Part shown: one piece after another, positions 18,860-29,967 of the stretch | Layout of the letters: each line of letters starts with the position of its first letter | Numbering within the stretch: position 1 is the stretch's first letter | Assembly: GCF_001399975.1 (NCBI RefSeq) | Contig: NZ_LKBD01000014.1 | Location: forward strand, 33,551 to 97,550 | Reading direction: 5' to 3' | Source: Pseudoalteromonas sp. P1-9 | GTDB taxonomy: Bacteria > Pseudomonadota > Gammaproteobacteria > Enterobacterales > Alteromonadaceae | Length of the DNA stretch: 64,000 bases | The notes under the pieces: generated by a model | Database searches by the model: none | The model's input: only the letters and a program-made list of their open reading frames with translations | What the model was told of the DNA's origin: nothing | Program-made: the position numbers and the translations under genes

Positions 18860-19528
18860 TTAATACTCCTGTTGGTTAATTTCGGCTAATCGCTCAGGTG
18901 TGCCGATATCTTGCCAATTGCCAATGTACAGTTCGGCGGTCACTAATTTTTCGGCCATTTTCTCTCGCAGCATTGGCGCGAGTGGTAAAAAATCCGCCTT
19001 GGTATTAGCAAAAAATGACTTATGGTAAAGCGCTATACCGGCAAATGTATGTTTTATTTCGGCATCGCTATCACTTGAAGCAACCCCTTGTACTAACGAA
19101 AAATCACCGTTTGGGTTATGTGCTGGATTTTCAACTAACACTAAGTGCGCTTGTTGCGGCAATAGCGCAATTTGCGTCAAACTTGCTGCATCATAATCAG
19201 TAAAAATATCACCGTTTATGACAATAAATGTCTCGGTAAGTAAATCGAGGGCATTGATAATACCACCGGCAGTTTCTAAACCTTCCCCGCCTTCGTCACT
19301 ATAAATGAGACTAACGCCAAATTGGCTGCCATCGCCTAATGTATTGCGAATACTTTCACTACACCACGCCAAATTAATCACAATTTCGCTAATACCTGCC
19401 GCTTTTAAACGTTCAATATGATACTCAATAAGCGGTTTGCCATTCACTTTTAACATGGGTTTTGCGATATCTGCCGTTAATGGCATCATTCGTTTACCGC
19501 GCCCAGCCGCTAAGATCATTGCTCTCAT
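18860..19528 (-). CDS. murU: N-acetylmuramate alpha-1-phosphate uridylyltransferase MurU
   Basis: 222-residue nucleotidyltransferase with the signature LAAGRGKRMMPLT (6-18) and the PMLKVNGKPLIEY follow-on. MurU converts MurNAc-1-phosphate to UDP-MurNAc in the peptidoglycan-recycling bypass that avoids MurA and so gives intrinsic fosfomycin tolerance (established in Pseudomonas putida). Overlaps the upstream kinase gene by 4 nt, matching the amgK-murU pair. Confidence 0.9.
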   Translation of the reverse strand: MRAMILAAGRGKRMMPLTADIAKPMLKVNGKPLIEYHIERLKAAGISEIVINLAWCSESIRNTLGDGSQFGVSLIYSDEGGEGLETAGGIINALDLLTETFIVINGDIFTDYDAASLTQIALLPQQAHLVLVENPAHNPNGDFSLVQGVASSDSDAEIKHTFAGIALYHKSFFANTKADFLPLAPMLREKMAEKLVTAELYIGNWQDIGTPERLAEINQQEY

Positions 19529-20532
19529 AATTTTGCCTTTAAGCTTGGTAAAACACTCACTTTAAGCCATTGTGAAAAGTAACCTAAGACAGGAAATGAA
19601 TGTGCTAATTCGTCGCATGCTTCAACAACGTAATGCATGGTATCGAGCACATGAGGTAGATAGCCTTGTTTGTTATCTCGAATACTTAATCGACAAAAAA
19701 TACCCGCAGCTTTTAAGTGACGCTGAATACCGGTTAAGGTATATAAGAGTTCAAAATCATCAAACGATAAACCGACTGTCATTCCCGCTTTTTCGTACTG
19801 CGCAAACCCGTAGCGTACAAGTTCTTGACGAAACGTCTTTGGTAAAATGTGATAGCAATCTTTGGTAAGTGACACTAAATCATAGGTGAGCGGGCCTTGC
19901 ACCGCATCTTGATAATCGATAATTGCCAGCTGTTGTTGCCATACCATTAAGTTTCGACTGTGGTAATCACGGTGCATTGTCACTTTAGGCTGCATTTCTA
20001 ACGCATTAATTAGTTGTTGCTTCACTTGTTGCCATGTTTTTTGCGCGCCAGTATCCATTGTAATCTGACAAAACTGCTCAATTAACCAGTGATTAAAAAT
20101 TTCTAGTTCAAGATCGATAAACGTAGCATCATACGGCTTCATTGCGCTGGTTTTTGCTAACTTTGCAATGTTAGGCAGCATATCAATCGCTTGCTGATAC
20201 AGTTTCTGCTCATTCCCTTGCCCTAAATAATCGGCAAAGTGAGTACTTCCTAAGTCTTCAATAAGCAGTAAACCTAATTCTTTATCTACTGCTAGAATTT
20301 GTGGCACTTTAAAAGAGCCCTGACTAAACAGATGATTAAGTTCAATAAAGGGTTTGTTATCGACTAAATTTGGTGGCGAAACCATTAAGATATAAGTGTG
20401 GTTATCAGTAAAAACACGAAAGTACTTACGAAAACTCGCGTCACCTGTAATCAGCTCAACTTTGAATGCGTTTTGTTGTTCTAAATTCGGTAAGTTTTGC
20501 GTTAAAAACGCATCAAACATTTGGTTATGCAA
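19525..20532 (-). CDS. amgK: Anomeric MurNAc/GlcNAc kinase AmgK (APH-type phosphotransferase)
   Basis: 335 residues of the aminoglycoside-phosphotransferase fold. The N-terminal ITGDASFRKYFRV is the nucleotide-binding loop; MHRDYHSRNLM is the catalytic Brenner-type motif and IIDYQDAVQGP carries the metal-binding Asp. Phosphorylates MurNAc at C1 as the step before MurU. Divergent from lptD across 333 bp, as in pseudomonads. Confidence 0.9.
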   Translation of the reverse strand: MHNQMFDAFLTQNLPNLEQQNAFKVELITGDASFRKYFRVFTDNHTYILMVSPPNLVDNKPFIELNHLFSQGSFKVPQILAVDKELGLLLIEDLGSTHFADYLGQGNEQKLYQQAIDMLPNIAKLAKTSAMKPYDATFIDLELEIFNHWLIEQFCQITMDTGAQKTWQQVKQQLINALEMQPKVTMHRDYHSRNLMVWQQQLAIIDYQDAVQGPLTYDLVSLTKDCYHILPKTFRQELVRYGFAQYEKAGMTVGLSFDDFELLYTLTGIQRHLKAAGIFCRLSIRDNKQGYLPHVLDTMHYVVEACDELAHSFPVLGYFSQWLKVSVLPSLKAKL

Positions 20533-20865
20533 GGCTTAACCCCAACTACAATTAATTACAAATTGTGCATTGTCCTGTGCCATTTGCTAACAGACTATAA
20601 ATGGCGCTTAATTGCACAAGTATTTTTCTCTTTTCAATGGTATATTAACAGTTCAAGTAATGAGAGAAATCATTAAAATTAAATTATTATAGGCTTAGTT
20701 ACGTGTGCGCTTTAAATTATGCTCAAAGCAGCAAGTTTTTGGTGCAACAAAATGCCGCTGTTTAACCATATAAAATTAAGTGTAAGCTCCGAAATTCGCT
20801 TACTGACAAAAACAGCGCATAGTATAAAACGTAAGTAAGGTCTTTTTCACAAGGTTATCTGATTA
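20533..20865. other. Divergent intergenic region between amgK and lptD
   Basis: Holds the promoters of both transcription units by position. I see an AT-rich stretch at 20590-20700 but no sigma-E consensus, riboswitch, tRNA or small ORF that I would defend. Confidence 0.4.
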
Positions 20866-23088
20866 ATGAAACGCCCTTTTGGCATATTTGCGACACTGAT
20901 TTTTATGTCACCTCTGGCCAGTGCTTCAGATATGTTTTCTCTGTGCGAAACCGATCCTAACTTAAGCTGGCAGTCTACTTCACAGCTTGCTGTTGGTCAG
21001 CTTGCGATTAATGCAGATCAGGTAGAATTAGCAGGAAAAAACAAAGCGCTCTTTAGCGGCAACGTGATGATGGACTCGACACAAATGAGTCTGACCGCAT
21101 CTAGCGCTGAACTTGATAAGATAAATGGCATGCTCAATGCGATTGGCCCAATTGTTTATCAGGATCCCAACAGCTATATTTCATCAAAACACTTTTTTGC
21201 TAACTTAACCACATCTGAGTTATCTCTCGGTGACGCTAAATATCAATTTACCCAACAAGCTGGTCGTGGCGAAGCCAAACTGCTTGAAGTAAATCAATCA
21301 CTTTTGCTCTTGCAAGATGCCAGCTTTACAACTTGTCCAAGCGATAACCCTGTGTGGGCGCTGGATGCGAAAAAAATTAAACTATCACAAGAAGAAGGCT
21401 GGGGTGAAACCTACGGTGCTGTACTAAAAGTGTATGACACACCGGTGTTTTACCTACCGTATTTTACCTTTCCAATATCGGATAAACGTAAATCTGGTTT
21501 TATTCAACCAACATTTACCAGCTCTAATCGTTATGGTTTAGAGATTGAAACTCCGTTTTATTGGAATATTGCGCCAGATATGGATGCGACGATTACTCCG
21601 CGTTACATGTCAAATCAGGGTTTTCAGCTGCAAACCGAGTTTCGCTATTTAACTGAAGAGCACCAAGGTATGGCTGCAATTGAGTATCTTAATAGCGATG
21701 ATTCTGAACCTGAATTGGGCAGCCGCTATTTATTACATTTGAGCCAATACAGCAAAATTGACGATAACTGGCGAGGCCAAATCGACATCACGAATATCAG
21801 TGATGATAACTATATTAACGATATGGGGTCGAGCTACGCTAATCGTACCGATACCCAGCTTAATCACTTAATTCAGTTAACTCATTTAGGTGATTACTGG
21901 CATACCGATATGAAATTACAAGGCTTTGAGGTACTTGGTGATCATTTAGAGTCTTATCGCGCACTACCCCAAATTACCTTTAGCCAAGTTAATGCGTTTG
22001 ATTTTTATGGTGCCGACTTTACTTTAAACGGTGAATTTGCCCATTTTCAAAACGAAGAAGCATTGGTTGAAAAAGCTACCCGTGTTCACTTAGAACCTAA
22101 GCTAAGCTACGGCATTAGCGACTACGCATGGAGCTTTTTATCTGAGGTTAGTTTGCTGCAAACGAATTACCATCAACAAGGCGATTTACTTGGCACTCAG
22201 TTAGAGGAAAACGTAAACCGTACCTTGCCAAAACTGCGCCTTTACGGACAAATTAATTTTGAACGTGATACGCATTGGTTAGTGGATAACGGCCTACAAA
22301 CACTTGAACCAAAAGCGCAGTATTTGTTTATTCCAGAAAAAGATCAGTCAAATATCGGCTTATACGATACGGTAAAGCTTCAAGATGATTTCCACGGATT
22401 GTTTCGCGAGCAACGCTTCTCAGGCGTAGACCGTATTGCTACGGCAAACCAATTTACCTTAGGTGCAACAACACGTATATTTAATCAACAAAATAACGAA
22501 GTATTTAACTTCAGCATTGGTCAAATCTTTTACGTCTCGGATGACGCTAAACCGTCTGAGATTGACGACAATGCGAGTTATAACTCGTTATTTGCCAGTG
22601 AAGCTATGTTACATTGGCACAAGAATTGGTACCTGTCAGCAGGTATGCAATACGATACTGACGGCAGCGACCTTGTTAACTCACACCTCACCCTCGATTA
22701 TAAAGGGGATAATAATGAGTTAATTCAATTGAACCATAGGTACGCAAACAATGTCTCAGGAAATACAATTGAGCAAGTTGGTATTTTTGCTAGCTACCCA
22801 ATTGGTGAGCAATGGCAACTTGTTTCGAGCTACCAGCGCGACCTAGAATCAGATCGCAGCGTGGAGTTTTTAACTGGTGTACAATACCAATCATGTTGTT
22901 GGGCGATTCAATTATCTGGTAGCAGACAAATCGAAACTGACTTAAATAAACCTGTTGGTCAATTTGCTAATGAATCAGCTAAATTTGACTCGAGTATTCA
23001 AATTAAATTTATAATGGGTCTAGATGCGCAAAAACTACTCAACCAAAGCATCTTTAGTTATCGCAGACCTTATTTTTTAACAAATTAA
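20866..23088 (+). CDS. lptD: LPS-assembly outer-membrane protein LptD
   Basis: 740 residues with signal peptide (cleavage after LASA, about 20), an OstA/beta-jellyroll domain (about 45-200) and a C-terminal 26-strand barrel. All four disulphide cysteines of LptD are present: Cys27, Cys157 and the adjacent pair 677-678. LptD with LptE inserts lipopolysaccharide into the outer leaflet. Its maturation needs SurA, whose gene follows 20 nt downstream. Confidence 0.95.
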   Translation: MKRPFGIFATLIFMSPLASASDMFSLCETDPNLSWQSTSQLAVGQLAINADQVELAGKNKALFSGNVMMDSTQMSLTASSAELDKINGMLNAIGPIVYQDPNSYISSKHFFANLTTSELSLGDAKYQFTQQAGRGEAKLLEVNQSLLLLQDASFTTCPSDNPVWALDAKKIKLSQEEGWGETYGAVLKVYDTPVFYLPYFTFPISDKRKSGFIQPTFTSSNRYGLEIETPFYWNIAPDMDATITPRYMSNQGFQLQTEFRYLTEEHQGMAAIEYLNSDDSEPELGSRYLLHLSQYSKIDDNWRGQIDITNISDDNYINDMGSSYANRTDTQLNHLIQLTHLGDYWHTDMKLQGFEVLGDHLESYRALPQITFSQVNAFDFYGADFTLNGEFAHFQNEEALVEKATRVHLEPKLSYGISDYAWSFLSEVSLLQTNYHQQGDLLGTQLEENVNRTLPKLRLYGQINFERDTHWLVDNGLQTLEPKAQYLFIPEKDQSNIGLYDTVKLQDDFHGLFREQRFSGVDRIATANQFTLGATTRIFNQQNNEVFNFSIGQIFYVSDDAKPSEIDDNASYNSLFASEAMLHWHKNWYLSAGMQYDTDGSDLVNSHLTLDYKGDNNELIQLNHRYANNVSGNTIEQVGIFASYPIGEQWQLVSSYQRDLESDRSVEFLTGVQYQSCCWAIQLSGSRQIETDLNKPVGQFANESAKFDSSIQIKFIMGLDAQKLLNQSIFSYRRPYFLTN

Positions 23089-23108
23089 TATGTAAGTAGA
23101 AAAAATCA

Positions 23109-24395
23109 ATGAAGTTAAAACGATTAATGACAGCGGGCGTTGCCCTACTTGCTTTCTGCCAAAGCGCATACAGCCTTACTGAACTTGATAGCGTTGCCGT
23201 AAAAGTTAATGACGGTGTTATTTTACAAAGTGAAGTAGACGCGCTGGTAAACCGCGTTAAAAACCGTGCAAAAGATTCTGGTCAGGAACTGCCTTCAGAA
23301 ACGGCGCTAAGACGTCAAGCAATCGATAAACTCATTGACCAAGCTCTGCTACTGCAAATGGGTGAGCGTATTGGTTTACGTATTTCTGATGCACAATTAG
23401 ACCAAACCCTTTCGCAAATGGCTCGCGAGCAAGGTGCAACCCTTGACGATATGCGCCGCTCACTAGAAGCAAGCGGCGATAACTTCCAAACTTATCGTGA
23501 AGAAATTCGCAACGAAATGGTTGCTAGCCGCACGATGCGTGCAAGTGTTGAGCGTCGCGTTTACGTAAGCCTACAAGAAGTACAAAACTTACTGCGTATT
23601 TTAGAGCAGCAAGGGCAAACAAACGAAGAATACGATATCGGTCATATCCTGATTGAAATCCCTGAAAACGCAACTGCGGAAGATATCAAAACACAAAAAG
23701 AACGTGCTGAAGCCGTTATAAGATTATTAAACGAAGGTCGCGAATTTAAGCAAATAGCAATTGCGTCATCAGGTGGTGGTAAAGCACTTGAAGGTGGGCA
23801 ATTAGGTTGGATGAACATTAACGAAATGCCAACACTATTCGCTGAGGCGGTAAAAGGCCATAAGAAAGGCGACATTGTCGGCCCACTTCGTTCAGGCGCT
23901 GGTTTCCACATCGTCAAACTACAAGATGTACGTGGTGTTGAAGTCGTTGAAGCGGTGGAGCTAAAAGTACGCCATATTCTTGTTAAGCCATCTATTATTG
24001 TATCGGAAGAAAAAGCGCGCTCTATGCTCGCTGGTTTTGTTGAAGACTTAAAAGCAGGTAATGCTGACTTTGGTGAGCTAGCTAAAGAGCATTCTGAAGA
24101 TCCAGGTTCAGCATTAAACGGTGGTGAATATGACTGGACAGACCCGAACTCTTGGGTAGGCGAATTTAAAGAAACCGCATTGGGTTTAGAAAAAGGCCAA
24201 CTTAGTGAACCGTTCAGAACCCAATACGGCTGGCATATTATGGAATTATTAGACCGTCGCGTATCAGACAAAACTGAGCTTGTTAAACAAAACCGCGCGC
24301 ACCAAATGATTTTTAATCGTCGCTTTAAAGAAGAAAGCTTTACGTTCCAGCGTGAATTACGCGAACAAGCTTATATTGAAGTTGTAGAAGAATAG
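23109..24395 (+). CDS. surA: Periplasmic chaperone and peptidyl-prolyl isomerase SurA
   Basis: 428 residues: signal peptide (cleavage near AYS-LT), the SurA N-terminal chaperone domain, and two parvulin domains beginning [10 protein letters not shown] and [10 protein letters not shown]. Assists folding of outer-membrane proteins including LptD. Second gene of the lptD-surA-pdxA-rsmA-apaG-apaH cluster, with 2 bp to pdxA. Confidence 0.96.
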   Translation: MKLKRLMTAGVALLAFCQSAYSLTELDSVAVKVNDGVILQSEVDALVNRVKNRAKDSGQELPSETALRRQAIDKLIDQALLLQMGERIGLRISDAQLDQTLSQMAREQGATLDDMRRSLEASGDNFQTYREEIRNEMVASRTMRASVERRVYVSLQEVQNLLRILEQQGQTNEEYDIGHILIEIPENATAEDIKTQKERAEAVIRLLNEGREFKQIAIASSGGGKALEGGQLGWMNINEMPTLFAEAVKGHKKGDIVGPLRSGAGFHIVKLQDVRGVEVVEAVELKVRHILVKPSIIVSEEKARSMLAGFVEDLKAGNADFGELAKEHSEDPGSALNGGEYDWTDPNSWVGEFKETALGLEKGQLSEPFRTQYGWHIMELLDRRVSDKTELVKQNRAHQMIFNRRFKEESFTFQRELREQAYIEVVEE

Positions 24396-24397
24396 TT

Positions 24398-25384
24398 ATG
24401 ACATTACGTATTGCAGTTACACCGGGGGAACCGGCAGGTATTGGGCCAGACCTTATTTTACAGCTGGCCCAACAAGATTGGCCTGCAGAACTTGTTGTAA
24501 TTGCTGATAACAGTCTGCTAAAACAACGTGCAAAATTACTTGGCATAGATATTCAACTTATTGAATATCAGCCAAATAACGCTGCACAACCACATAATGC
24601 TGGTAGCTTAACAGTTAAACATATTCCATTAGCAGAAGACGTGATTGCTGGCGAACTCAATGACACCAACGGACAATACGTACTTGATACGCTGAAATAT
24701 GCCTCTGATGGCAATATGCAAGGTGAATTTGCTGCTGTGGTCACAGGCCCTGTGCATAAAGGCATTATTAACCAAGCAGGTATTTCATTTAGTGGTCATA
24801 CTGAGTTTTTTGCTCAGCAATCAAATACGCCTGATGTTGTAATGATGCTCGCTACCGAGGGCTTACGCGTTGCTTTAGTAACAACGCATATTCCTTTGGC
24901 GTATGTATCTAAAGCAATTACTGAAGACCGTTTAAGCAAAGTGACGCGTATTTTGCATCATGATTTAACCACTAAATTTGGCATTGAATCAGCAAAAATT
25001 TATGTCTGTGGTTTAAACCCGCACGCAGGCGAAAATGGCCACTTAGGCCGAGAAGAAATCGAAGTCATTTCACCTACCCTAGAGCAGCTTAGAAATGAAG
25101 GCATTAACCTTGTCGGTCCGTTGCCAGCAGATACTTTATTTCAAGATAAATACCTAAAAGATGCCGATGCAGTGCTTGCAATGTATCACGATCAGGGATT
25201 ACCTGTGTTAAAATACAAAGGGTTTGGTAATTCAGTTAATATCACCCTAGGTTTACCGTTTATCCGCACATCTGTGGATCATGGTACCGCTCTCGATTTA
25301 GCCGCTACAGGCGAAGCCGATGTGGGTAGTTTTGAATTAGCAATTTCAAAAGCAATTGAAATGGCAAGTAAAAGCGCACAATAG
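24398..25384 (+). CDS. pdxA: 4-hydroxythreonine-4-phosphate dehydrogenase PdxA
   Basis: 328 residues starting [19 protein letters not shown], the typical PdxA N-terminus. Substrate and metal histidines appear in FSGHTEFFA and [13 protein letters not shown]-dependent step of the DXP-dependent vitamin B6 pathway. Abuts rsmA with no gap. Confidence 0.96.
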   Translation: MTLRIAVTPGEPAGIGPDLILQLAQQDWPAELVVIADNSLLKQRAKLLGIDIQLIEYQPNNAAQPHNAGSLTVKHIPLAEDVIAGELNDTNGQYVLDTLKYASDGNMQGEFAAVVTGPVHKGIINQAGISFSGHTEFFAQQSNTPDVVMMLATEGLRVALVTTHIPLAYVSKAITEDRLSKVTRILHHDLTTKFGIESAKIYVCGLNPHAGENGHLGREEIEVISPTLEQLRNEGINLVGPLPADTLFQDKYLKDADAVLAMYHDQGLPVLKYKGFGNSVNITLGLPFIRTSVDHGTALDLAATGEADVGSFELAISKAIEMASKSAQ

Positions 25385-26191
25385 ATGAATGATAAAGTAC
25401 ACTTAGGGCACCGCGCCCGAAAACGTTTTGGTCAAAACTTTCTACACGATACAAGCATTATCGATAAGATAGTAACCGCAATTGATCCAAAACCTGGCGA
25501 TAACCTGGTTGAGATTGGTCCTGGTCTTGGCGCAATTACAGAGCCAGTGGCAGAGCTAACAGACCATTTAACGGTAGTTGAGCTAGATAAAGATCTTGCC
25601 CATCGCTTGATTCATCACCCATTTCTTGCCGACAAGCTGACCGTGCATCAAGGTGATGCCATGCAGTTTGACTTTGCATCACTTATTAAAGATGAGCGCA
25701 AACTTAAAGTATTTGGTAATTTACCTTATAACGTTTCAACGCCGCTTCTGTTTCATTTATTTGAGTTTTATCAAAATATTGAGCACATGCACTTTATGCT
25801 GCAAAAAGAAGTGGTTAAACGCATGGTCGCAAGCCCTGACAGCAAAGCCTTTGGCCGATTAAGTGTGATGACACAATATTATTGTCATGCAATGCCTGTT
25901 ATTGATGTGCCACCTGAGTGCTTTAAGCCCGCACCTAAAGTGGATTCAGCGGTTATCCGCCTGATCCCTAAATCGCCAGATCAATTAAAGGCAAAGAGCA
26001 CTAAAATCCTTAACACGGTATGCTTAGAAGCGTTTAACCAAAGACGTAAAACAATTCGTAATAGTTTATCGAATTTATTAACGCCTGAAGAAATTGAAAA
26101 CTTAGGGTTAGATTTAAAGCTACGCGCTGAAAACCTTTCTCTAGACACTTTTGTAAAGATCGCAAACTGGATTTATGACAACAAGCAGTAA
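25385..26191 (+). CDS. rsmA: 16S rRNA (adenine1518/1519-N6) dimethyltransferase RsmA (KsgA)
   Basis: 268 residues. Substrate-entry motif [16 protein letters not shown]-binding [11 protein letters not shown] (about 38-48) and catalytic [10 protein letters not shown] (about 113-122). Dimethylates two adenines near the 3' end of 16S rRNA late in 30S assembly. Its last 17 nt overlap apaG. Confidence 0.96.
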   Translation: MNDKVHLGHRARKRFGQNFLHDTSIIDKIVTAIDPKPGDNLVEIGPGLGAITEPVAELTDHLTVVELDKDLAHRLIHHPFLADKLTVHQGDAMQFDFASLIKDERKLKVFGNLPYNVSTPLLFHLFEFYQNIEHMHFMLQKEVVKRMVASPDSKAFGRLSVMTQYYCHAMPVIDVPPECFKPAPKVDSAVIRLIPKSPDQLKAKSTKILNTVCLEAFNQRRKTIRNSLSNLLTPEEIENLGLDLKLRAENLSLDTFVKIANWIYDNKQ

Positions 26192-26558
26192 TTCTCCAAT
26201 TAAAGTATCGGTAGAAACGTTTTATGTTGATGGTCAATCTGAACCAGAAAAAGATAAATACGTTTTTGCCTATACTGTAACAATCAAGAACCACAGTTTA
26301 TGTTCATCTAAGTTGCTTAGCCGCTACTGGTTGATTACCGATGCTAACGGTAAAGAAACCGAAGTTGAAGGTGAAGGTGTGGTTGGTGAAACACCAACAA
26401 TTGGACCTGGTGAAAGCTACACCTATACATCAGGTGCAGTATTAGATACCCCAATCGGGACAATGCAAGGTTATTACCAAATGCGTAACGAGTTTGGTGC
26501 TGAATACCAAGCCCCGATTGAAGTATTTCGCCTTGCTAGTGATGTTGTATTACATTAA
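26175..26558 (+). CDS. apaG: ApaG domain protein
   Basis: 127 residues, the normal ApaG length, with an FN3-like beta fold (YTVTIKNHS and a [17 protein letters not shown] loop). Often annotated as a Co2+/Mg2+ efflux protein, but the biochemical role is unsettled. Coupled to rsmA by overlap and to apaH by a 10-bp gap, the conserved ksgA-apaG-apaH order. Confidence 0.94.
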   Translation: MTTSSNSPIKVSVETFYVDGQSEPEKDKYVFAYTVTIKNHSLCSSKLLSRYWLITDANGKETEVEGEGVVGETPTIGPGESYTYTSGAVLDTPIGTMQGYYQMRNEFGAEYQAPIEVFRLASDVVLH

Positions 26559-26568
26559 TTAAGCAAAT

Positions 26569-27399
26569 ATGGCTAAGTATGTAATTGGTGATCTGCAAGG
26601 GTGCTTTAATGAGTTTACTTCGTTATTAAAAACAGTAGATTTTAACCCAAGCCGCGATCACCTTTACTTAGTTGGTGATATTGTTGCTCGTGGTCCAGAT
26701 TCACTGGCGTGTTTAAAATATCTTTTTGCTCAGCAAGGCAGTGTGACTATAACGCTAGGCAATCACGATTTACATCTACTGGCTACGTATTTCACGCAAA
26801 AAACGCCCAATCCAAAAGATAACTTACAAGCCTTATTCAACGCAAAAAAGCTCCCAGCTTACATTGAGTTTTTAAGACAACAACCGCTCGCGGTATGGCT
26901 TGAAAAGTATAATACCTTTATTTCCCACGCTGGGTTAAATCCTCAATTATCATTGCAAAAAGCGCTTGAGCTCTGTGCTAAAGCACAAAAAAAATACCAA
27001 GGTGACAACGCACAGTTTTACCTAGCAAATATGTATGGCAACAGCGTTAATTGTATTTCACAAGCTACTGATAAACTGTCGCGCTTTACCTACACCGTAA
27101 ATGCATTTTCGCGTATGCGCTTTGTTAATCAACATGGGCAAATGGACTTTGCGCATAAAGGACCTGCTAGCCAAAAATCACCCGAATTATTTCCATGGTT
27201 TGATGTGAATGCAAATAATCATTCAGGTATTAATATTTGTTTCGGTCACTGGGCTGCATTAAAAGGACAAACACCTTATCCAAATTTATTTGCTCTTGAT
27301 ACGGGTTGTGTATGGGGCGAGCATATGACTTTGCTTGAGCTAAAATCAAAGAAAAAACATTATTGCAATAACTACAAAGAACATAAAAACAGTACTTAA
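26569..27399 (+). CDS. apaH: Symmetrical bis(5'-nucleosyl)-tetraphosphatase ApaH
   Basis: 276 residues of the metallophosphatase fold: GDLQGCFNEF, GDIVARGPDS and GNHDLHLL. The first motif has Gln where E. coli has His (GDVHG), as in other ApaH of this lineage. Splits Ap4A and removes the Np4A caps of mRNA. The Lys/His-rich C-terminal tail is not part of the core fold. Confidence 0.94.
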   Translation: MAKYVIGDLQGCFNEFTSLLKTVDFNPSRDHLYLVGDIVARGPDSLACLKYLFAQQGSVTITLGNHDLHLLATYFTQKTPNPKDNLQALFNAKKLPAYIEFLRQQPLAVWLEKYNTFISHAGLNPQLSLQKALELCAKAQKKYQGDNAQFYLANMYGNSVNCISQATDKLSRFTYTVNAFSRMRFVNQHGQMDFAHKGPASQKSPELFPWFDVNANNHSGINICFGHWAALKGQTPYPNLFALDTGCVWGEHMTLLELKSKKKHYCNNYKEHKNST

Positions 27400-27560
27400 G
27401 TTGTATTTTAAATACTACAATTAACTATTCAGCTATAAATACTGAAATAAAGTTACGAGTTTGTTAGATTGAACTAAAGTTGTATCCATGTATGTCGATA
27501 AATAACAAAAGCCCTCAGAGGCTTACTTATTTTGCCGGCAATTAGTAAACAGGAATGAAT

Positions 27561-29576
27561 ATGAAGTTGACTGTCAGCCAACGTATTTGGGGTGGATTTA
27601 TTCTAATCACCCTACTTTTGATCACCATTGGTATCAACTCACTTGTTAGAATCAATAGCATTAGCAATTCATCTAACCATGTTAATACCCTCTCTATTCC
27701 TGCGCTCAGAGCGACAAATGAGCTTCAGGTTTCATTTAATAAAATGCAAGCGCTTGCACTACAAGTTTACTACAGTGACAACAGCAACCAGTTACAAGGG
27801 CTAGTAAGCCAGTACCGCGCTGCAGCCGAAGATTTTGATAAATCAAATGAACGTCTAAAACAAGTTGTTAGCAGCGATGCACAATTGGCAAATGCCGCCT
27901 CAGCTGTTGATAAAACGTACAATAGCTTTGTGGGGCGTGTACAAAACCTTATCAATAATAAGACTACTGCACTGCAAATTGAAAGCAGTTTAACAACGCA
28001 GTTAGAGACGCTTGAAATTGCCGCAGAGGATGCCAGCACAGTTGTTCTAGATTTAAGCGATAGCGCTGAGCTAGAAGACAACTCACAACGCTTATACCAG
28101 GCCGTTTCAAATATTGAAAATGCACTTCTTAGCATTGTTAGTAACAGCACAGATCTTAAAAATATTAAAAATGCGGCAACGGTAGAAACTTTATCAAACG
28201 AAGTAAGTTACAGCCTTGCTGATATTGAGCGCAATATCGAACTGCTTTCAGAAACCTTTAAACAAACAGATGAAGACTTACATCAAGACTTTCAAAGCTA
28301 TTTTGCGGTTGTGAAAGAAAACGGCCAAGGTAGTAAATCACTCGCTAACGTAAAGCAAAATCATATTAGACAACTTGAAGAAGCTGCTACTAACTTATCA
28401 CTTGCAGAGCAAGACACAAATACTGCTAGCTCTCAGCTGGATAAGCTGACCTCTCTTTCGGATACGCTTGTTGTAGAGCTTAGAAAAGAAGTTGAGAGCA
28501 GCGTGTCAAAAGCTGAGCTGTGGACATGGTTAGGTATGATCATTGCCACTGTAATCGCGATTGTTATTGCGTTTTTAACAGTTCAACGTATCACGAAGCC
28601 GTTATCAGAAATCAACAAGGTGCTTGATAACGTGGCGCAAGGCGATATGACAATGCGCCTTGATGATAGCAATAAAGATGAATTTGGTGAATTAGCGAAA
28701 AGCCTAAACCGCGTGACCGACAATTTACGTAACTTAATTCAAGGTATTATTTCACGTTCTACACAGCTTGCAGCGGCTTCTGAGGAAACATCAGCCGTAA
28801 CAGTTGAATCTAGCCAAGCAATTGAAAGTCAACGAGCGCAGGTTGAACAAGCGGCAACAGCAACGACTGAAATGAGCAGCACCTCACAATCAGTTACTCA
28901 AAGCGCTGAAGATGCGTTACATGAAATTAAACAAGCTGATAACGAAGCTGAGCGCGTTAAAACAATTTCAAGTAATAACAAGCTTACTATTGAACAACTT
29001 GCTCGTGAAGTGGCTGGAGCGTCTCAGGTTATTAATAAATTGCATCAAGACAGCGCATCAATTGGCGGTATTTTAGATGTAATTAGAGGTATTGCAGAGC
29101 AAACAAACTTACTTGCACTAAACGCTGCTATCGAAGCTGCGCGTGCTGGTGAGCAGGGGCGTGGTTTCGCAGTTGTAGCTGACGAAGTACGCTCACTTGC
29201 AAGCAAAACCCAAGAATCTACACAAGAAATTCAGGCTATGATTGAATCACTGCAAAGTGGTGCAGAAGAAGCCGTTTCTGTAATGGCGAAAGGCCAACAG
29301 CAAGCAGATTCATGTGTTGAGCAGTCTGAGCAAGCTGCTTCTGCGCTTGAGCAAATCACCCAAGCGGTATCACAAGCACACGATGCGAGTGAACAAATTG
29401 CAACAGCAGCAGGTGAGCAGCACCAAGTATCACAAGAGATCAGTGAAAGCTTAGAGTCAATTGTTGCGATAGCCGAACAAACAGCTGAAGGTGCAAACCA
29501 GACATCAGCGTCAGCAAGTGAAGTTGCTAAGCTCGCAGAAGAACTAAGACTCTCTGTAGAAGAGTTTAAAGTGTAG
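27561..29576 (+). CDS. Methyl-accepting chemotaxis protein
   Basis: 671 residues. TM1 near 10-30, a long helical periplasmic sensor (about 35-320), TM2 near 322-345 ([17 protein letters not shown]), a HAMP domain, and a cytoplasmic signalling hairpin with the conserved tip [19 protein letters not shown]. No C-terminal CheR-binding pentapeptide is seen. Start taken at the second ATG because AGGA lies at correct spacing before it and abuts the first (27555). Ligand unknown. Monocistronic, with a strong terminator. Confidence 0.93.
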   Translation: MKLTVSQRIWGGFILITLLLITIGINSLVRINSISNSSNHVNTLSIPALRATNELQVSFNKMQALALQVYYSDNSNQLQGLVSQYRAAAEDFDKSNERLKQVVSSDAQLANAASAVDKTYNSFVGRVQNLINNKTTALQIESSLTTQLETLEIAAEDASTVVLDLSDSAELEDNSQRLYQAVSNIENALLSIVSNSTDLKNIKNAATVETLSNEVSYSLADIERNIELLSETFKQTDEDLHQDFQSYFAVVKENGQGSKSLANVKQNHIRQLEEAATNLSLAEQDTNTASSQLDKLTSLSDTLVVELRKEVESSVSKAELWTWLGMIIATVIAIVIAFLTVQRITKPLSEINKVLDNVAQGDMTMRLDDSNKDEFGELAKSLNRVTDNLRNLIQGIISRSTQLAAASEETSAVTVESSQAIESQRAQVEQAATATTEMSSTSQSVTQSAEDALHEIKQADNEAERVKTISSNNKLTIEQLAREVAGASQVINKLHQDSASIGGILDVIRGIAEQTNLLALNAAIEAARAGEQGRGFAVVADEVRSLASKTQESTQEIQAMIESLQSGAEEAVSVMAKGQQQADSCVEQSEQAASALEQITQAVSQAHDASEQIATAAGEQHQVSQEISESLESIVAIAEQTAEGANQTSASASEVAKLAEELRLSVEEFKV

Positions 29577-29601
29577 CGCTATTAACACACTTTCAAAAAC
29601 G

Positions 29602-29630
29602 AAAAGGCCCACTAATCAGTGGGCCTTTTT
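29602..29630 (+). terminator. Terminator of the chemoreceptor gene
   Basis: GGCCCACT/AGTGGGCC stem, loop AATC, flanked by A and T runs. Confidence 0.87.
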
Positions 29631-29906
29631 AATATCTAAACGAAACTCTTTTTAAAATTAACAAGTAACTTTAACTAAGTAACGGCTGTACAAGATTAAA
29701 TAAATCGTCAGCCTGATGTGCGAGCATAGAGTTGGTCTTCAGAGATGCAGCAAAACTTAAGAATAACGACTTAATCGAGTCTGTTATTCAAGATGAAAGA
29801 TCAAAATAACTGAGATTCAAACGTTTAAACTCCCCTCTTTTTCTATTCCTTAAAGATTACTTTTAACTACACAGCCAGGCTTTAAACTTTAAGAGGATAA
29901 CGTAAA
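29631..29906. other. Intergenic region with a possible decayed coding remnant
   Basis: Minus strand 29671-29789 reads about 38 sense codons ending ...LFNLVQPLLS and a stop, with natural-looking composition but no start codon; a TGA closes it upstream. It may be the tail of a deleted gene. Nothing else recognisable. Confidence 0.3.
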
Positions 29907-29938
29907 AACAAAAAAGCCAGCTTAAAGCTGGCTTTTTT
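29907..29938. terminator. Terminator of the DUF3718 gene
   Basis: GCCAGC/GCTGGC stem around TTAAA with A and T runs on either side; works for leftward transcription from 30342. Confidence 0.8.
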
Positions 29939-29967
29939 ACAAAGGGGAAAACTAATTAAAAACTGTA

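Noticed and set aside
20700..20860. Sigma-E promoter for lptD
   Set aside because: lptD is sigma-E controlled in E. coli, but I could not find a GGAACTT -35 with a TCAAA-type -10.
23642..24271. 209-codon minus-strand frame inside surA
   Set aside because: Composition is Ser/Pro-rich, as expected from the complement of surA codons; no ribosome site.
27400..27560. Possible sigma-28 (flagellar) promoter TAAAGTT upstream of the chemoreceptor
   Set aside because: A TAAAGTT-like -35 is present near 27450, but no GCCGATAA-like -10 sits at the right distance.
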